Shown here: positions 34,366 through 42,973 of the stretch, piece after piece | How the letters are laid out: each line of letters opens with the position of its first letter | How positions within the stretch are numbered: the stretch's first letter is position 1 | NCBI GenBank assembly: GCA_002433075.1 | Contig: DJHM01000011.1 | Coordinates: 1-44,519, forward strand | DNA length: 44,519 nt | Origin: Latescibacteria bacterium UBA6620 | GTDB taxonomy: Bacteria > Latescibacterota > UBA2968 | Direction: 5' to 3' | Notes under the pieces: generated by a model | Told to the model about the DNA's origin: nothing | Seen by the model: the letters and a program-made list of their open reading frames with translations, nothing else | Databases searched by the model: none | Program-made: the position numbers and the translations under genes

Positions 34366-35385
34366 CTACCATTCGAAAACGACTTTGCCCGTATCTCCGG
34401 CGTCGAATGTGTTGAAGGCCTCCACGGCGTCCTCGACTTTGAACCGATGGGTGACCAGGCCGTCGAGCGGCACATCGTGCGACTGCAGAAAGTCAACCGC
34501 CGCGTAGTAATCCGCGTAGGAATAGACCGAATTCCCGCGGATCGTGATGCCTTTTCCGATCAGCCACCCCGTATTGACCGGGAACTGGGGCTTCCCGCTC
34601 CCCACATAGACGAGCGTCGCCCCCCGGCCCGCCACCGATCCAGCCTGCGTGCGTGCCGCATCGCTGCCAGAACACTCCACGACCCCGCGCACGCCCTTGC
34701 CGTTGGTTAACTCGTTCACGACCTCCGTTGGATCGTCTTTCGAGGCATCGACCACGGTGCCCGATCCGATCCGTTTCGCCAGATCCAGACGATACGGATG
34801 AATGTCCACACCGATCGCGTCGTAGCCCATCCCGAGCGCATAGAGATAGGCCGACATCCCGACCGGGCCGAGGCCGAACACCAGTACCGGTTCTCCTGCG
34901 TGAGCCGTCACCTTGCTCACCGCAGAGAAAGACGTCCCCGCCGTACAGGCCAGCTGTGTCCCCACCTCAAAAGTGATCGAGTCCGGGAGCGGAAGACAAT
35001 AGCGGGCTTCCGCCAGCATATAATCGGCGTGCGAGCCGTCCTGTGTCCGCCCGAATGCGCCTCCATCCGCACAGTCCGTAGGTCTTCCCGAGGTACAGTC
35101 CACGCAGTGTCCGCAGCCCGTCCGATGGTAAACCGTCACGCGGTCGCCGACCTTTGGATTAGTTACCCCGGGCCCGACCTCGGCGACGATCCCTGTCGGC
35201 TCGTGACCGGAGATCATCCCTTCCCGTTCCTTCGCCCACTCCCGACTGCTGTGATACTTGTGAAGGTCGCTTCCGCACAAACCGCCCATCTTGCTTTCGA
35301 TCACAACCTGCCCCGGGCCAGGTTGCGGCTGATCGAATTCCCTTACCTCGACTTCACTTTCTCCCAGATACACAACGCCTTTCAT
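34366..35385 (-). CDS. Zinc-dependent alcohol/polyol dehydrogenase (MDR family)
   Basis: A 339-residue medium-chain dehydrogenase. Catalytic zinc ligands are Cys37 and His61-Glu62 (GHEPTG); the structural zinc site is complete at Cys91, 94, 97 and 105; the NAD site is FGLGPVGMSAYLYALGMG. It would oxidise an alcohol or sugar alcohol, with L-threonine or sorbitol dehydrogenase-like enzymes the nearest types. GGAGAACGGG precedes the ATG closely. The 78 bases to the next gene contain GAGTCC/GGACTC arms but no clear terminator. Confidence 0.92.
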   Translation of the reverse strand: MKGVVYLGESEVEVREFDQPQPGPGQVVIESKMGGLCGSDLHKYHSSREWAKEREGMISGHEPTGIVAEVGPGVTNPKVGDRVTVYHRTGCGHCVDCTSGRPTDCADGGAFGRTQDGSHADYMLAEARYCLPLPDSITFEVGTQLACTAGTSFSAVSKVTAHAGEPVLVFGLGPVGMSAYLYALGMGYDAIGVDIHPYRLDLAKRIGSGTVVDASKDDPTEVVNELTNGKGVRGVVECSGSDAARTQAGSVAGRGATLVYVGSGKPQFPVNTGWLIGKGITIRGNSVYSYADYYAAVDFLQSHDVPLDGLVTHRFKVEDAVEAFNTFDAGDTGKVVFEW

Positions 35386-35403
35386 CCCGTTCTCCGATTC
35401 TGT

Positions 35404-36363
35404 TTACGCGGTGAGCGACAGCTTCACCGCAGTCACTTCACGTCCATCGATGTTGAAGCCCCCGGCCTCTTCCCTCTCCGCCTCGAAGCCCAGCGACTCG
35501 AATTTCGAGCGCTTGTCCTCGTCTTCCGCGGACACCCTCGCAACCACGCTGCGCCCCGCCGACCGACCCCATTCGATCGCCGGCGCCAGCGTGTCCGCCC
35601 ACGCCTCTTCGTAGGAACCGTGAACGAATCCATCCACCTGACAGCTGTCGTCGCCCCTTCGACGGGCCGTTGAAATCCCGACCGTCCTGGCGTCCTCCGT
35701 CCGCGCGGCGAACCAGGCACCCTGGCCCGAAAGTGTCCTGACATAGCGGGGGTAGAGACCCATACACGAAGGCTGCATCACGTAGCGACGTGAGAATAGA
35801 CCGACGTTCGCGTCCAGTACCTGGGTGTCGTGGGGGGTCCAGATCAGCGGGATCATCGGAATCCGCACATCCGGGCCCGCCGCGGAAACGGTGACTGCGC
35901 CCTTCTCGCGAAAATGATCAACCAGGAAGGCTTCTGGAGACCGTCCGTCTACGATGTTCGCCATCACGTTCGCGCCGGCCAACTTCCGCCACCCCAGACG
36001 ATGATAGATCCGCGCCGCAACCGGGTTGCCTGTCCCGAGGAAGAAAGCCACCCCCCCCTCCGTGACGAAGTCGTCGACGGCCTGCCTGCAGAGCGCCGAA
36101 GCCAACCCGCGACCTCGGACCGCGGGGTCGGTCGCGACTTCCGCGAACCCTGCAAGTCCGGGAGCGGTCTTCGACCGCACCGTCAGACAGGTGGCGACAG
36201 GACATCCCTCTTCTTCCTTCAGGTATAGCGTCGTGTCGCAGGCATCCGTCTCCGATCCCAGAAACAGGTCCGGATCCAGATCTCCCCCTTCACCGAAGAT
36301 CGACGTCCAGAACGGAAACAGACGATCGATAAGGTCCTGTTCGATAGGAATCTGGAGTTTCAC
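35404..36363 (-). CDS. GNAT acetyltransferase, probably tandem domain
   Basis: About 319 residues from a GTG at 36363 with GGAAGAG upstream; the GTG at 36405 lacks such a site. The first domain has acetyl-CoA motif A, ATDPAVRGRGLASALCRQA, and GTGNPVAARIYHRLGWRKL. The C-terminal 100 residues (YEEAWADTLAPAIEWGRSAG, then RSKFESLGFEAEREE) look like a second, degenerate GNAT fold. It transfers an acyl group to an amine; the substrate is unknown. It follows the DUF2461 gene. Confidence 0.82.
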   Translation of the reverse strand: MKLQIPIEQDLIDRLFPFWTSIFGEGGDLDPDLFLGSETDACDTTLYLKEEEGCPVATCLTVRSKTAPGLAGFAEVATDPAVRGRGLASALCRQAVDDFVTEGGVAFFLGTGNPVAARIYHRLGWRKLAGANVMANIVDGRSPEAFLVDHFREKGAVTVSAAGPDVRIPMIPLIWTPHDTQVLDANVGLFSRRYVMQPSCMGLYPRYVRTLSGQGAWFAARTEDARTVGISTARRRGDDSCQVDGFVHGSYEEAWADTLAPAIEWGRSAGRSVVARVSAEDEDKRSKFESLGFEAEREEAGGFNIDGREVTAVKLSLTA

Positions 36364-36408
36364 GGCGTCTCTTCCGTTTTCAGAACCAAAGTCCTGGAAA
36401 CACACGGT

Positions 36409-37092
36409 CTAAAATTCAAAACCCACGGCTTCTGTCAGGAACTTCACAAACCCCTTCGGGCTTCGGCACGTCTCTGCGAAAGTGTCCATAAAATCTGTGG
36501 CGAAAAGCTGTTTCTTCGAAATGTCCGTCACACCGATGAGGTCTTTCCGCTTCAGGTCTTCGATCAGCGGATGGTCTTTGTGGAGGCCTCTGGGAGGTCT
36601 CTTCAGGGAATCTCCCTCCAGTGTGAACGACTTTCCGAGAACGCCTCCGGTCGCCCGCTTCCAAGCTCCTGGACGTTCCACGATCGATTCCCGTATCCTC
36701 TTTGCCGTCGGGGCATCGGGGTGCCAGATACCGACCCCGACGAACGACTCCTTTGGATCCAGATGCAGGTAGAAGCCCGGTGCGTAGGCGTCCTTTGCTC
36801 GCTCGTCCCTGAAATGAATACCGGCGTTGGTCTTGTAGGGCGTTTTGTCCTTGGAGAATCGAACGTCCCTGAAAATCCGAAACAATGACCCCCCACTCTT
36901 GCGTGGATCGGCGACGAAATGCGGGCTAATCTTCTCGAGGTGCTCGGAAAAGTCTTCAATGAAGCCGAGTAAGGGCTCCCGCAAATCGCCCTCGAACCGA
37001 TCTCTGTTTTCCTCAAACCAGTCGCGGTTGCTGTTCTCCTCCAGGTCCGAGAGGAACCGGAAGAGTTTGGGGGAGATGTAAGGATTCGGCAC
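36409..37092 (-). CDS. DUF2461 (TIGR02453) family protein
   Basis: A 227-residue protein with the typical start LFRFLSDLEENSNRDWFEENRDR, then FRIFRDVRFSKDKTPYKTNAGIHFR and GFYLHLDPKESFVGVGIWHPD. The family is widespread, cytoplasmic and without an established biochemical role. The start is GTG at 37092, two bases after the PhyH stop. It probably shares a transcript with its neighbours. Confidence 0.9.
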   Translation of the reverse strand: MPNPYISPKLFRFLSDLEENSNRDWFEENRDRFEGDLREPLLGFIEDFSEHLEKISPHFVADPRKSGGSLFRIFRDVRFSKDKTPYKTNAGIHFRDERAKDAYAPGFYLHLDPKESFVGVGIWHPDAPTAKRIRESIVERPGAWKRATGGVLGKSFTLEGDSLKRPPRGLHKDHPLIEDLKRKDLIGVTDISKKQLFATDFMDTFAETCRSPKGFVKFLTEAVGFEF

Positions 37093-37094
37093 AG

Positions 37095-37925
37095 CTATTT
37101 CGTCGGCTGATATCGCTGTTCAGGACAAAATCGATGATCGCCTAGTACTTCCAGCAGCTTTTCGTTGGCCCCTTCGAGCAGGTGCTCGGACACCTCGTAG
37201 TTGATGTATGCGTTGTATCGAGGGAACGCCCATCGCGGGCCGTACTGCTGCTGGAGCAGGTAACGAACGCGTCCGGAGGTGTTGGGTGTACCGCGATGCC
37301 AGCACTGAGAGTTGTGCAGGTAGATGTCGCCTGCTTTGCAATACACCTGGACGGGGCCCTTCCCTTCGAACTCGGGTGTCGTTCCATCGTCAGCCGGCTG
37401 CCGACCCGAGTAGTGACTCCCGGGGACGTACTCCGTGGGGCCATTCGCAGCCTCATCGATATCGGTCAACGCCACCTGAACGGTGAGCCACAGGATCGGC
37501 ATTTCGATCCGGGGATCGTGACGCGACACATTCTCCGGAAGTGGGAAGAACAACGCGTCATCCACGTGCCACCGTTCGATCGCGTTCGTCTCGTCCGTAC
37601 GGAGCACATTCATCCCGCACTGCTGACAGCGAGGCCCAAAAATCGCTTCCATCAGCCCGAGGATCGGCTCCCTGATGAGCAGGTCGCAGAAAATCGGATC
37701 CAGCTCGTTGCAATGACGCAGGATGAAGTTCCTTTCGACATAACCCTCTTCGGCCATCTCCGGGTCCGCCATCAGCGCGTCTGTCCGATCTTTCAGCGCG
37801 GCAACCTCTTCGGGCTGCAGCACACCCGGGATAATCACGTATCCATCGCGCCTGAAGTCTGCGATGATGGCCTGTGTCCGGTCCGTTGTAAAAGGTTCGC
37901 CTGCCTGGATGGGTGTCCGGCTCAA
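37095..37925 (-). CDS. PhyH-family Fe/2-oxoglutarate dioxygenase
   Basis: A 276-residue oxygenase with complete ligands: His120 and Asp122 in RWHVDDALF, His210 in CWHRGTPN, and Arg219 in SGRVRYLLQQQ for 2-oxoglutarate. It is only distantly similar to the PhyH protein at 30182-31060, so the two probably hydroxylate different compounds. The start is TTG at 37925, overlapping the TGA of the peptidase gene (TTGA) with AAAGGA upstream, so translation is coupled. Confidence 0.9.
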   Translation of the reverse strand: MSRTPIQAGEPFTTDRTQAIIADFRRDGYVIIPGVLQPEEVAALKDRTDALMADPEMAEEGYVERNFILRHCNELDPIFCDLLIREPILGLMEAIFGPRCQQCGMNVLRTDETNAIERWHVDDALFFPLPENVSRHDPRIEMPILWLTVQVALTDIDEAANGPTEYVPGSHYSGRQPADDGTTPEFEGKGPVQVYCKAGDIYLHNSQCWHRGTPNTSGRVRYLLQQQYGPRWAFPRYNAYINYEVSEHLLEGANEKLLEVLGDHRFCPEQRYQPTK

Positions 37926-39013
37926 GCTGAATCCTTTCTGTATCCATAGTTTGCCATCACACGCTTGAGATCTTCAATCGGGAGAGCCGTCAGTTCGGAC
38001 CCGTCCGGTCGGAAGGTGGTCTCCGCTCTGAGCAAAGCGTTCACGATCGCTTCCTCGATCGCCTCGATCGTCATCTCGAAAAATGTCGACAGGTCGCTGT
38101 CAGCAACCAGGCGGTCGAACCCGCGCCCCGGTTTTCCCTGCCCATCGAATCGAGTTCCATTGGAGAATGCGATCACGAAGTCTCCGCTTCCGTGCTCCGC
38201 CTTTCCGCCCGTGCGGGCCAGCCCGAACGTCGCCCGCCTGGCCATTCGCCCCAGCTGCCGAGCCGTCACGGGCAAATCGGTTCCGACGACCAGCATGATC
38301 GATCCTTGACCGTCCTCCCCCGCTCGGTCCCGCACGTAATCAGGAACCACATCCTGGCCGAAGGGGACACCATCGATCCGCAATTGGCTCGACTGACCCG
38401 TGTTCGTCAGCACCATCGCCCCAACCATGAACTTGCCTTCATCCGTGGCCGTCACGCGGGAGGCGGTTCCGATACCGCCTTTCCATCCGAAACCGTGCAT
38501 TCCGGTGCCCGCACCCACACAACCTTCATCAATATTGTTCCGGGATGCCGTCTTCAGTGCCTCCATCACGTGCTCCCGCGTCACGTGACGGCCGACGATG
38601 TCGTTCGTATGACCATCGTTGCACTCCCCCACAATCGGGTTGAACGTCCGAGCATCCGGGTTCTTTTCCGCCAGGTAATCGATCATCGCATCCGCCGCAG
38701 ACCAGACGTTCAGTGTATTCGTCAGCAGAATCGGCGTTTCGATCGTACCCAGTTCCTCGACCTGCGGGAATCCGGTCGACTTGCCGTGACCGTTGATCAC
38801 GTGAACCGCCGCGCAGACCTTGTCCGTGTAAAGGTTCTCTCCGTGCGGCAGAATAGCCGTAACACCCGTGTGTACGGCGTTGTCGTCCGAATGAAGCGTC
38901 GTGTGCCCCACAAGCACGTCCGGCACATCCACGATCGCATTCAGCTTCCCGGTGGCGAAAGACCCAATCTCGATACCGAGATCCCTGGCCCTTGGTCGTC
39001 CGTGTGCCGTCAC
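37922..39013 (-). CDS. P1-family aminopeptidase (DmpA/BapA type)
   Basis: A 363-residue member of peptidase family S58. These are made as precursors that cut themselves before a Ser, which then becomes the N-terminal nucleophile. The cleavage site is visible at Gly237-Ser238 in GQGSIMLVVGTDLP; TGVTAILPHG, TNTLNVW, GAGTGMHGFGWKGGIGTASR and GSGDFVIAFSNG are also typical. Family activities include removal of N-terminal D- or beta-amino acids and ester hydrolysis. The GTG start at 39013 overlaps the nagA stop (GTGA). Beside nagA it may act on peptidoglycan-derived or other N-acyl peptides. Confidence 0.92.
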   Translation of the reverse strand: MTAHGRPRARDLGIEIGSFATGKLNAIVDVPDVLVGHTTLHSDDNAVHTGVTAILPHGENLYTDKVCAAVHVINGHGKSTGFPQVEELGTIETPILLTNTLNVWSAADAMIDYLAEKNPDARTFNPIVGECNDGHTNDIVGRHVTREHVMEALKTASRNNIDEGCVGAGTGMHGFGWKGGIGTASRVTATDEGKFMVGAMVLTNTGQSSQLRIDGVPFGQDVVPDYVRDRAGEDGQGSIMLVVGTDLPVTARQLGRMARRATFGLARTGGKAEHGSGDFVIAFSNGTRFDGQGKPGRGFDRLVADSDLSTFFEMTIEAIEEAIVNALLRAETTFRPDGSELTALPIEDLKRVMANYGYRKDSA

Positions 39014-40167
39014 AAGCGGACATCCTCCCGCTGGTGAACGACCGTCCCCCGGCTGATCGTGACCATCACTTCCAGCGCGTCGTCCAGAACCACAAGGTCG
39101 GCGTCGAACCCTTCCCTGATCTCACCTTTCCTGGCAGACACGCAGACGGTACGTGCTGGAACAACCGCGGCCATCTTTAAGGCATCCTCGACCGACGCAC
39201 CAGCCGCCACGACATTCCGAACCCCGCGATCCATCGTCAGCACACTCCCCGCGTGACGCTTTCGATCTTCCCGGTAGGCCACCTCTTCCGTGACCCACGC
39301 CTTCTGCCCCATCACGATATACTCTCCTGGACCTTTGCCCGTGGCCTGCATTGCGTCGGTCGTGATGCAGATCAGCTCGGGGGGCTTGACCTTCACGATC
39401 AGTTCGAGCATTCGGGGCGTCAGGTGGTGACCGTCCGGAATGATCTCTGTCGTCAGGGCGTCACGCAGCAAACCCATCTCCGCGACACCCAGATGCTTGC
39501 CCTCATCCGTCCTCGTGAACGTCGACGAGGCGTTGTAGAGGTGACTCAGGAGCGTGGCTCCCGCATCGATCGCGTCATCCACCTCTACATCGGTCGCCAT
39601 CGTGTGTGCGATCGCAGCCACTACATCTCGCTCCGACAGGTATCGAATCATCTCACGCGAGCCCGGGAGCTCGGGTGCGCTCGCGACGACTCTCACGAGA
39701 GGCCCGAAGTCCTCGACCCATCGCCCGTATTCCTCCGATTCAGGCTCGCGAATCCAGTCCCGACTATGAGCGCCCCGTTGAGCCGGGTTGTAGTACGGAC
39801 CTTCGAGATACGCGCCCAGAAACTCGGGGCAGTCAGAGGGCTTCCGGAACGCGGCAAGTCGCTCGAGAGACGCAGTCCGGGCTTCCCGCGGAGCCGAGTT
39901 GATCGCCCCGACGATGCTGGTCGTCCCAAACCTCGCGAAGGTCCGAAGGATCGTCTCGATTTCGTGCTGCCCCCCGTCCTCGAACGTCTCCCCCCCTCCA
40001 CCGTTGCAGTGAATGTCGATGAACCCAGGCGCCAGAAGGGCGTTACCAAGATCGGTGGCTTCGACCCATAGGTCGTCGTCGACACGAACGATCTTCCCTC
40101 CATCCACCTCCACCACCGCAGGCCCGATTCCAGTCGGAAGTGCAACCCGCTTCGACTTCAGCTTCAT
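39010..40167 (-). CDS. nagA: N-acetylglucosamine-6-phosphate deacetylase
   Basis: A 385-residue amidohydrolase that removes acetate from GlcNAc-6-phosphate, giving the substrate of NagB. Family blocks: LAPGFIDIHCNGGGG (His53 then Asn55, between the HxH and QxN variants known for NagA), YLEGPYYNPAQRGAH, AHTMAT, LSHLYNASS in place of the commoner LFNAM-type block, IIPDGHHLTP, ITTDAMQATG with the catalytic Asp, and HAGSVLTMDRGVRN. It opens the minus-strand run that continues with the coupled peptidase and PhyH genes. It is divergent from the Ldh2-type gene across a 50-base gap. Confidence 0.9.
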   Translation of the reverse strand: MKLKSKRVALPTGIGPAVVEVDGGKIVRVDDDLWVEATDLGNALLAPGFIDIHCNGGGGETFEDGGQHEIETILRTFARFGTTSIVGAINSAPREARTASLERLAAFRKPSDCPEFLGAYLEGPYYNPAQRGAHSRDWIREPESEEYGRWVEDFGPLVRVVASAPELPGSREMIRYLSERDVVAAIAHTMATDVEVDDAIDAGATLLSHLYNASSTFTRTDEGKHLGVAEMGLLRDALTTEIIPDGHHLTPRMLELIVKVKPPELICITTDAMQATGKGPGEYIVMGQKAWVTEEVAYREDRKRHAGSVLTMDRGVRNVVAAGASVEDALKMAAVVPARTVCVSARKGEIREGFDADLVVLDDALEVMVTISRGTVVHQREDVRL

Positions 40168-40180
40168 CCCCGTTGATCCG

Positions 40181-40206
40181 TTTCGTGTTTGGCGTGTTTC
40201 GTGGTT
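40181..40206. repeat. Iterated TTTCGTG/GTGTTT words in a divergent gap
   Basis: TTTCGTG occurs at 40181-40187 and 40197-40203, with GTGTTT at 40185 and 40194, filling half of the 50-base gap between divergent genes. Short degenerate iterations like this recur in front of other genes in the window. A regulatory role is possible but unproven. Confidence 0.45.
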
Positions 40207-40217
40207 ATCTTCCCGGC

Positions 40218-41213
40218 GTGCCAGAGACGAGAAACATCTCCAAAGACGACCTCGAGGCCCTGTCCATCGAGATCCTTAGCCGGCGCGGGGTTCCGCCAGA
40301 GGACGCGGCCACCACTGCACGCACACAGGTCCACGCCGATCTTCGCGGTGTGCACTCCCACGGTGCCCGCGCCCTTGTTGGCTACTCCCAACAGCTCGAA
40401 TCCGGAACGACGAATCCGGCCCCCGAGATCCAGGTCCTCGCCGAAGGCGCCGCATACGTCCACCTCGACGGGGACAGCGGCCTTGGCCAGGTCACATCCA
40501 ATAACGCAATGTCTCGTGCAATCGAGAAGGCCAAACAGAGCGGCATCGGGTTCGCTCTGGTCCGGAACAGCAACCATTACGGAGCAGCCGCCTACTACGC
40601 CATCCGTGCCGCCGAATCAGGCACCGTCGGGTTCAACTGCACGGGAGGGCGTAAACTGTCCGGCAATATGGCCGCCTTCGGGAGCGTCGAGCCCGTGCTC
40701 GGGAACTACCCGCTGGCCTACGGAATCCCCGCAGGCAAGGAACGACCGGTCGTGCTCGATATGGCCACCGGCGTTGTTGCGGCGGGCAAGGTCGGGATGG
40801 CGCGGTCACGGGGTGAATCGATCCCCGAAAGCTGGGCACTCACCAAAGAGGGCCTTCCCACGACAGATCCTACCCAGGCCAGCATCATCCTGCCGCTCGG
40901 GCCGAAAGGGTCGGGGCTCTCGATCGTGATGAATATGATCGGCGGTATCCTCGGCGGAGCGGGGATGGACGATCCGGAACGATTCGGTCACTTCTTCATC
41001 GCCATCGACGTCGCCGCATTCGGCGATCCGGACACATTCAAAGCCGAAATCGACGAGCGTATCACCTCGATCCGGGAAGCAAAGCCCGCCCCAGGTGTCG
41101 ATCGCGTATTCTATCCCGGCGAGCCAGAGTGGCTGACCTACGATCGTTACATTGGCGAGGGGATCCCGATGCTGGCGAGCCATCTCGACGATCTCGAAGC
41201 GCTGGCTTCGTGA
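40218..41213 (+). CDS. Malate/L-lactate (Ldh2)-family dehydrogenase
   Basis: About 331 residues of the YiaK/Ldh2/MdH family, NAD(P)H-dependent reductases or dehydrogenases of 2-keto and 2-hydroxy acids with a fold unlike classical malate dehydrogenase. Landmarks are DLRGVHSHGARAL (catalytic-type His), GDSGLGQVTSNNAM, ALVRNSNHYGAAAYYA and VVLDMATGVVAAGKV. I use the GTG at 40218 because the upstream frame overlaps the start of nagA and is not conserved-looking. Its stop overlaps the mqnB start, so it shares a message with the menaquinone genes. Confidence 0.88.
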   Translation: MPETRNISKDDLEALSIEILSRRGVPPEDAATTARTQVHADLRGVHSHGARALVGYSQQLESGTTNPAPEIQVLAEGAAYVHLDGDSGLGQVTSNNAMSRAIEKAKQSGIGFALVRNSNHYGAAAYYAIRAAESGTVGFNCTGGRKLSGNMAAFGSVEPVLGNYPLAYGIPAGKERPVVLDMATGVVAAGKVGMARSRGESIPESWALTKEGLPTTDPTQASIILPLGPKGSGLSIVMNMIGGILGGAGMDDPERFGHFFIAIDVAAFGDPDTFKAEIDERITSIREAKPAPGVDRVFYPGEPEWLTYDRYIGEGIPMLASHLDDLEALAS

Positions 41214-41938
41214 ACCTCCTCCTCCTCACGGCGACTGCGGGAGAGCAGGATCAGCTTCGCGAATCCCTCGGCGGCCTGCAACGCACGGTCAGCACGCATC
41301 GCAACACCCATCACGGAAAGATCTTCGGTCACGAGGCGACGCTCGTGGAGGGCGGGATCGGCGCCGTCAACACCGCCCAGGCGCTAACCGCCGCATTAAA
41401 CTCCCGCTCTTTCGATGGCGTTCTCCAGACCGGAATCGGTGGCGCCTATCCATCCAGTGGACTGACGACCGGCGATGTGGCCGTCGCGAACGAAGAGATC
41501 TACGGAGACCTCGGGATCGCCCTCCCGGACCGCTACGCGCTCGCCGACGAGATCGGGATCCCCGTCATCGATGGCGATCCACCTCGGTTCAACCGAATGC
41601 CCGTAGACGCCAGGCTTTCCGATCGTGCAGAAACCGTTGCCCGGGCCCGGTCGGAAACATCGGAATACACCACGCGGCGCGGCCCCTTTGTCACCGTTCA
41701 GCAATGCACAGGATGCTCATCACTCGCATCGGAGCTCGAAGAGCGTTTCGAAGGAATTTGCGAGAATATGGAAGGTGCGGCGGCCGCCCACATCTGCGCG
41801 CTATACGACGTCCCTTTCGCAGAGGTCAGGGGCATCAGCAACATCGTCGAGGACCGCGACTTCTCTAAATGGGACATCCCGCTGGCAACGAATCGTGCAC
41901 AGGACGTCTTGTTAGGCCTTCTGGAAAAACTGGGATGA
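41210..41938 (+). CDS. mqnB: Futalosine hydrolase
   Basis: About 242 residues from a GTG at 41210 that overlaps the preceding stop (GTGA). The protein is a purine nucleosidase/phosphorylase-fold enzyme: EGGIGAVNTAQALTAAL, LQTGIGGAYPSSGLTTGDVAVANEE, and CENMEGAAAAHICALYDVPFAEVRGISNIVEDRD match futalosine hydrolase, which removes the base from futalosine in the alternative menaquinone route. The mqnD gene directly downstream supports this over MTA/SAH nucleosidase. Confidence 0.9.
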   Translation: MNLLLLTATAGEQDQLRESLGGLQRTVSTHRNTHHGKIFGHEATLVEGGIGAVNTAQALTAALNSRSFDGVLQTGIGGAYPSSGLTTGDVAVANEEIYGDLGIALPDRYALADEIGIPVIDGDPPRFNRMPVDARLSDRAETVARARSETSEYTTRRGPFVTVQQCTGCSSLASELEERFEGICENMEGAAAAHICALYDVPFAEVRGISNIVEDRDFSKWDIPLATNRAQDVLLGLLEKLG

Positions 41939-41984
41939 CTCGCATCACGAAGCCGTATTCTCCAACCCGAAGCCCGGATTTCGA

Positions 41985-42815
41985 ATGAATCCCCTGACCC
42001 TCGGCTACAGCCCCTGCCCGAACGACACGTTCATCTTCTACGGTCTGGTCCACGGACGCATTCCTGGAGCTCCCGAGTTCGAGGAAGTGCTCGAGGACAT
42101 CGAGACGCTGAATCGTCTGGCGATGGATGCAAAGCTGGATATGACGAAAATCTCGTTCCACGCCTTCGCGCATATGCGGGCGAACTACTGTATGTTGCGC
42201 TCGGGTGGGGCGCTCGGTCGAGGATGCGGACCCCTGGTCATCGCTCGAGAGCCGCTCGACGCGACCGATCTCGCGAGCAAGCGCGTGGCCATCCCAGGAG
42301 AACTGACCACCGCCGCACTCCTCCTGCGGCTCCATTCGCCCGGCCTGTCCGACCTCGTTGTCCTTCCTTTCCACGAGATTATGGCGGCGACTCAGAGCGG
42401 AAACGTCGACGCGGGCGTGATCATTCACGAAAGCCGCTTCACGTATCCTGACTACGGCCTCCACAAGATCGTCGATCTTGGCGAATGGTGGGAAGCCTCC
42501 ACCGGTCATCCAATCCCCCTGGGGGGCATCCTGATGCGGCACGATCACGGTGAAGACCAGATTCGACGGCTCGATGCCGCCCTCCGAGCCAGCGTCGAGT
42601 TCGCCTACGCCAACCCCGACGAGGTGAAACCCTACATCCGCGCGCACGCCCAGGAGATGGATGAGGCCGTGATGCAACAGCACATAGACCTTTACGTGAA
42701 CGAATACAGCATCGACTACGGCCCGGATGGCGAAGCCGCCATCACTGACCTTCTGGACAGAGCCGAATCCGCAGGCATCGTCCCTCCCTCCGAGCACCCC
42801 ATCTTCCTTTCCTGA
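41985..42815 (+). CDS. mqnD: 1,4-dihydroxy-6-naphthoate synthase
   Basis: A 276-residue MqnD protein, which converts cyclic de-hypoxanthine futalosine to 1,4-dihydroxy-6-naphthoate. The opening LGYSPCPNDTFIFYGLVHG is diagnostic; EDIETLNRLAM, GCGPLVIA, RVAIPGELTTAALLL and ESRFTYPDYGLHKIVDLGEWWE are also typical of this periplasmic-binding-like fold. With mqnB it shows that the organism makes menaquinone through futalosine, although mqnA and mqnC are not in the window. It is 46 bases after mqnB. Confidence 0.95.
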   Translation: MNPLTLGYSPCPNDTFIFYGLVHGRIPGAPEFEEVLEDIETLNRLAMDAKLDMTKISFHAFAHMRANYCMLRSGGALGRGCGPLVIAREPLDATDLASKRVAIPGELTTAALLLRLHSPGLSDLVVLPFHEIMAATQSGNVDAGVIIHESRFTYPDYGLHKIVDLGEWWEASTGHPIPLGGILMRHDHGEDQIRRLDAALRASVEFAYANPDEVKPYIRAHAQEMDEAVMQQHIDLYVNEYSIDYGPDGEAAITDLLDRAESAGIVPPSEHPIFLS

Positions 42816-42839
42816 GCCTGCACGTCCTCCTCCAAATTC

Positions 42840-42968
42840 TGGCCCCGGGGCCACTTTTATCCCAAAAACACATATATTACTGTATATTAATTCTTAACGT
42901 CCGATCAGTCAAAAGTGTGACGATCATCCAATGTTTCGATCGCCTCTCAATGACCCATCATCGATGAT
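42840..42968. other. AT-rich convergent gap with several dyads
   Basis: The 158-base gap between mqnD and the cyclic-nucleotide-domain gene (both genes end here) begins with the palindrome TGGCCCCGGGGCCA (42840-42853) followed by CTTTTAT, a possible terminator. It then has a markedly AT-rich tract (42862-42898), a dyad GTCA-N6-TGAC at 42908-42921 flanked by GATC, and the palindrome ATCATCGATGAT (42957-42968). I see no gene. Termination is the simplest role; a regulator site or small RNA cannot be excluded. Confidence 0.4.
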
Positions 42969-42973
42969 CTATG

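Noticed and set aside
42840..42853. GC palindrome after mqnD as a strong intrinsic terminator
   Set aside because: The palindrome has no natural loop and only a short, broken T run follows, so I record it only as part of the gap.
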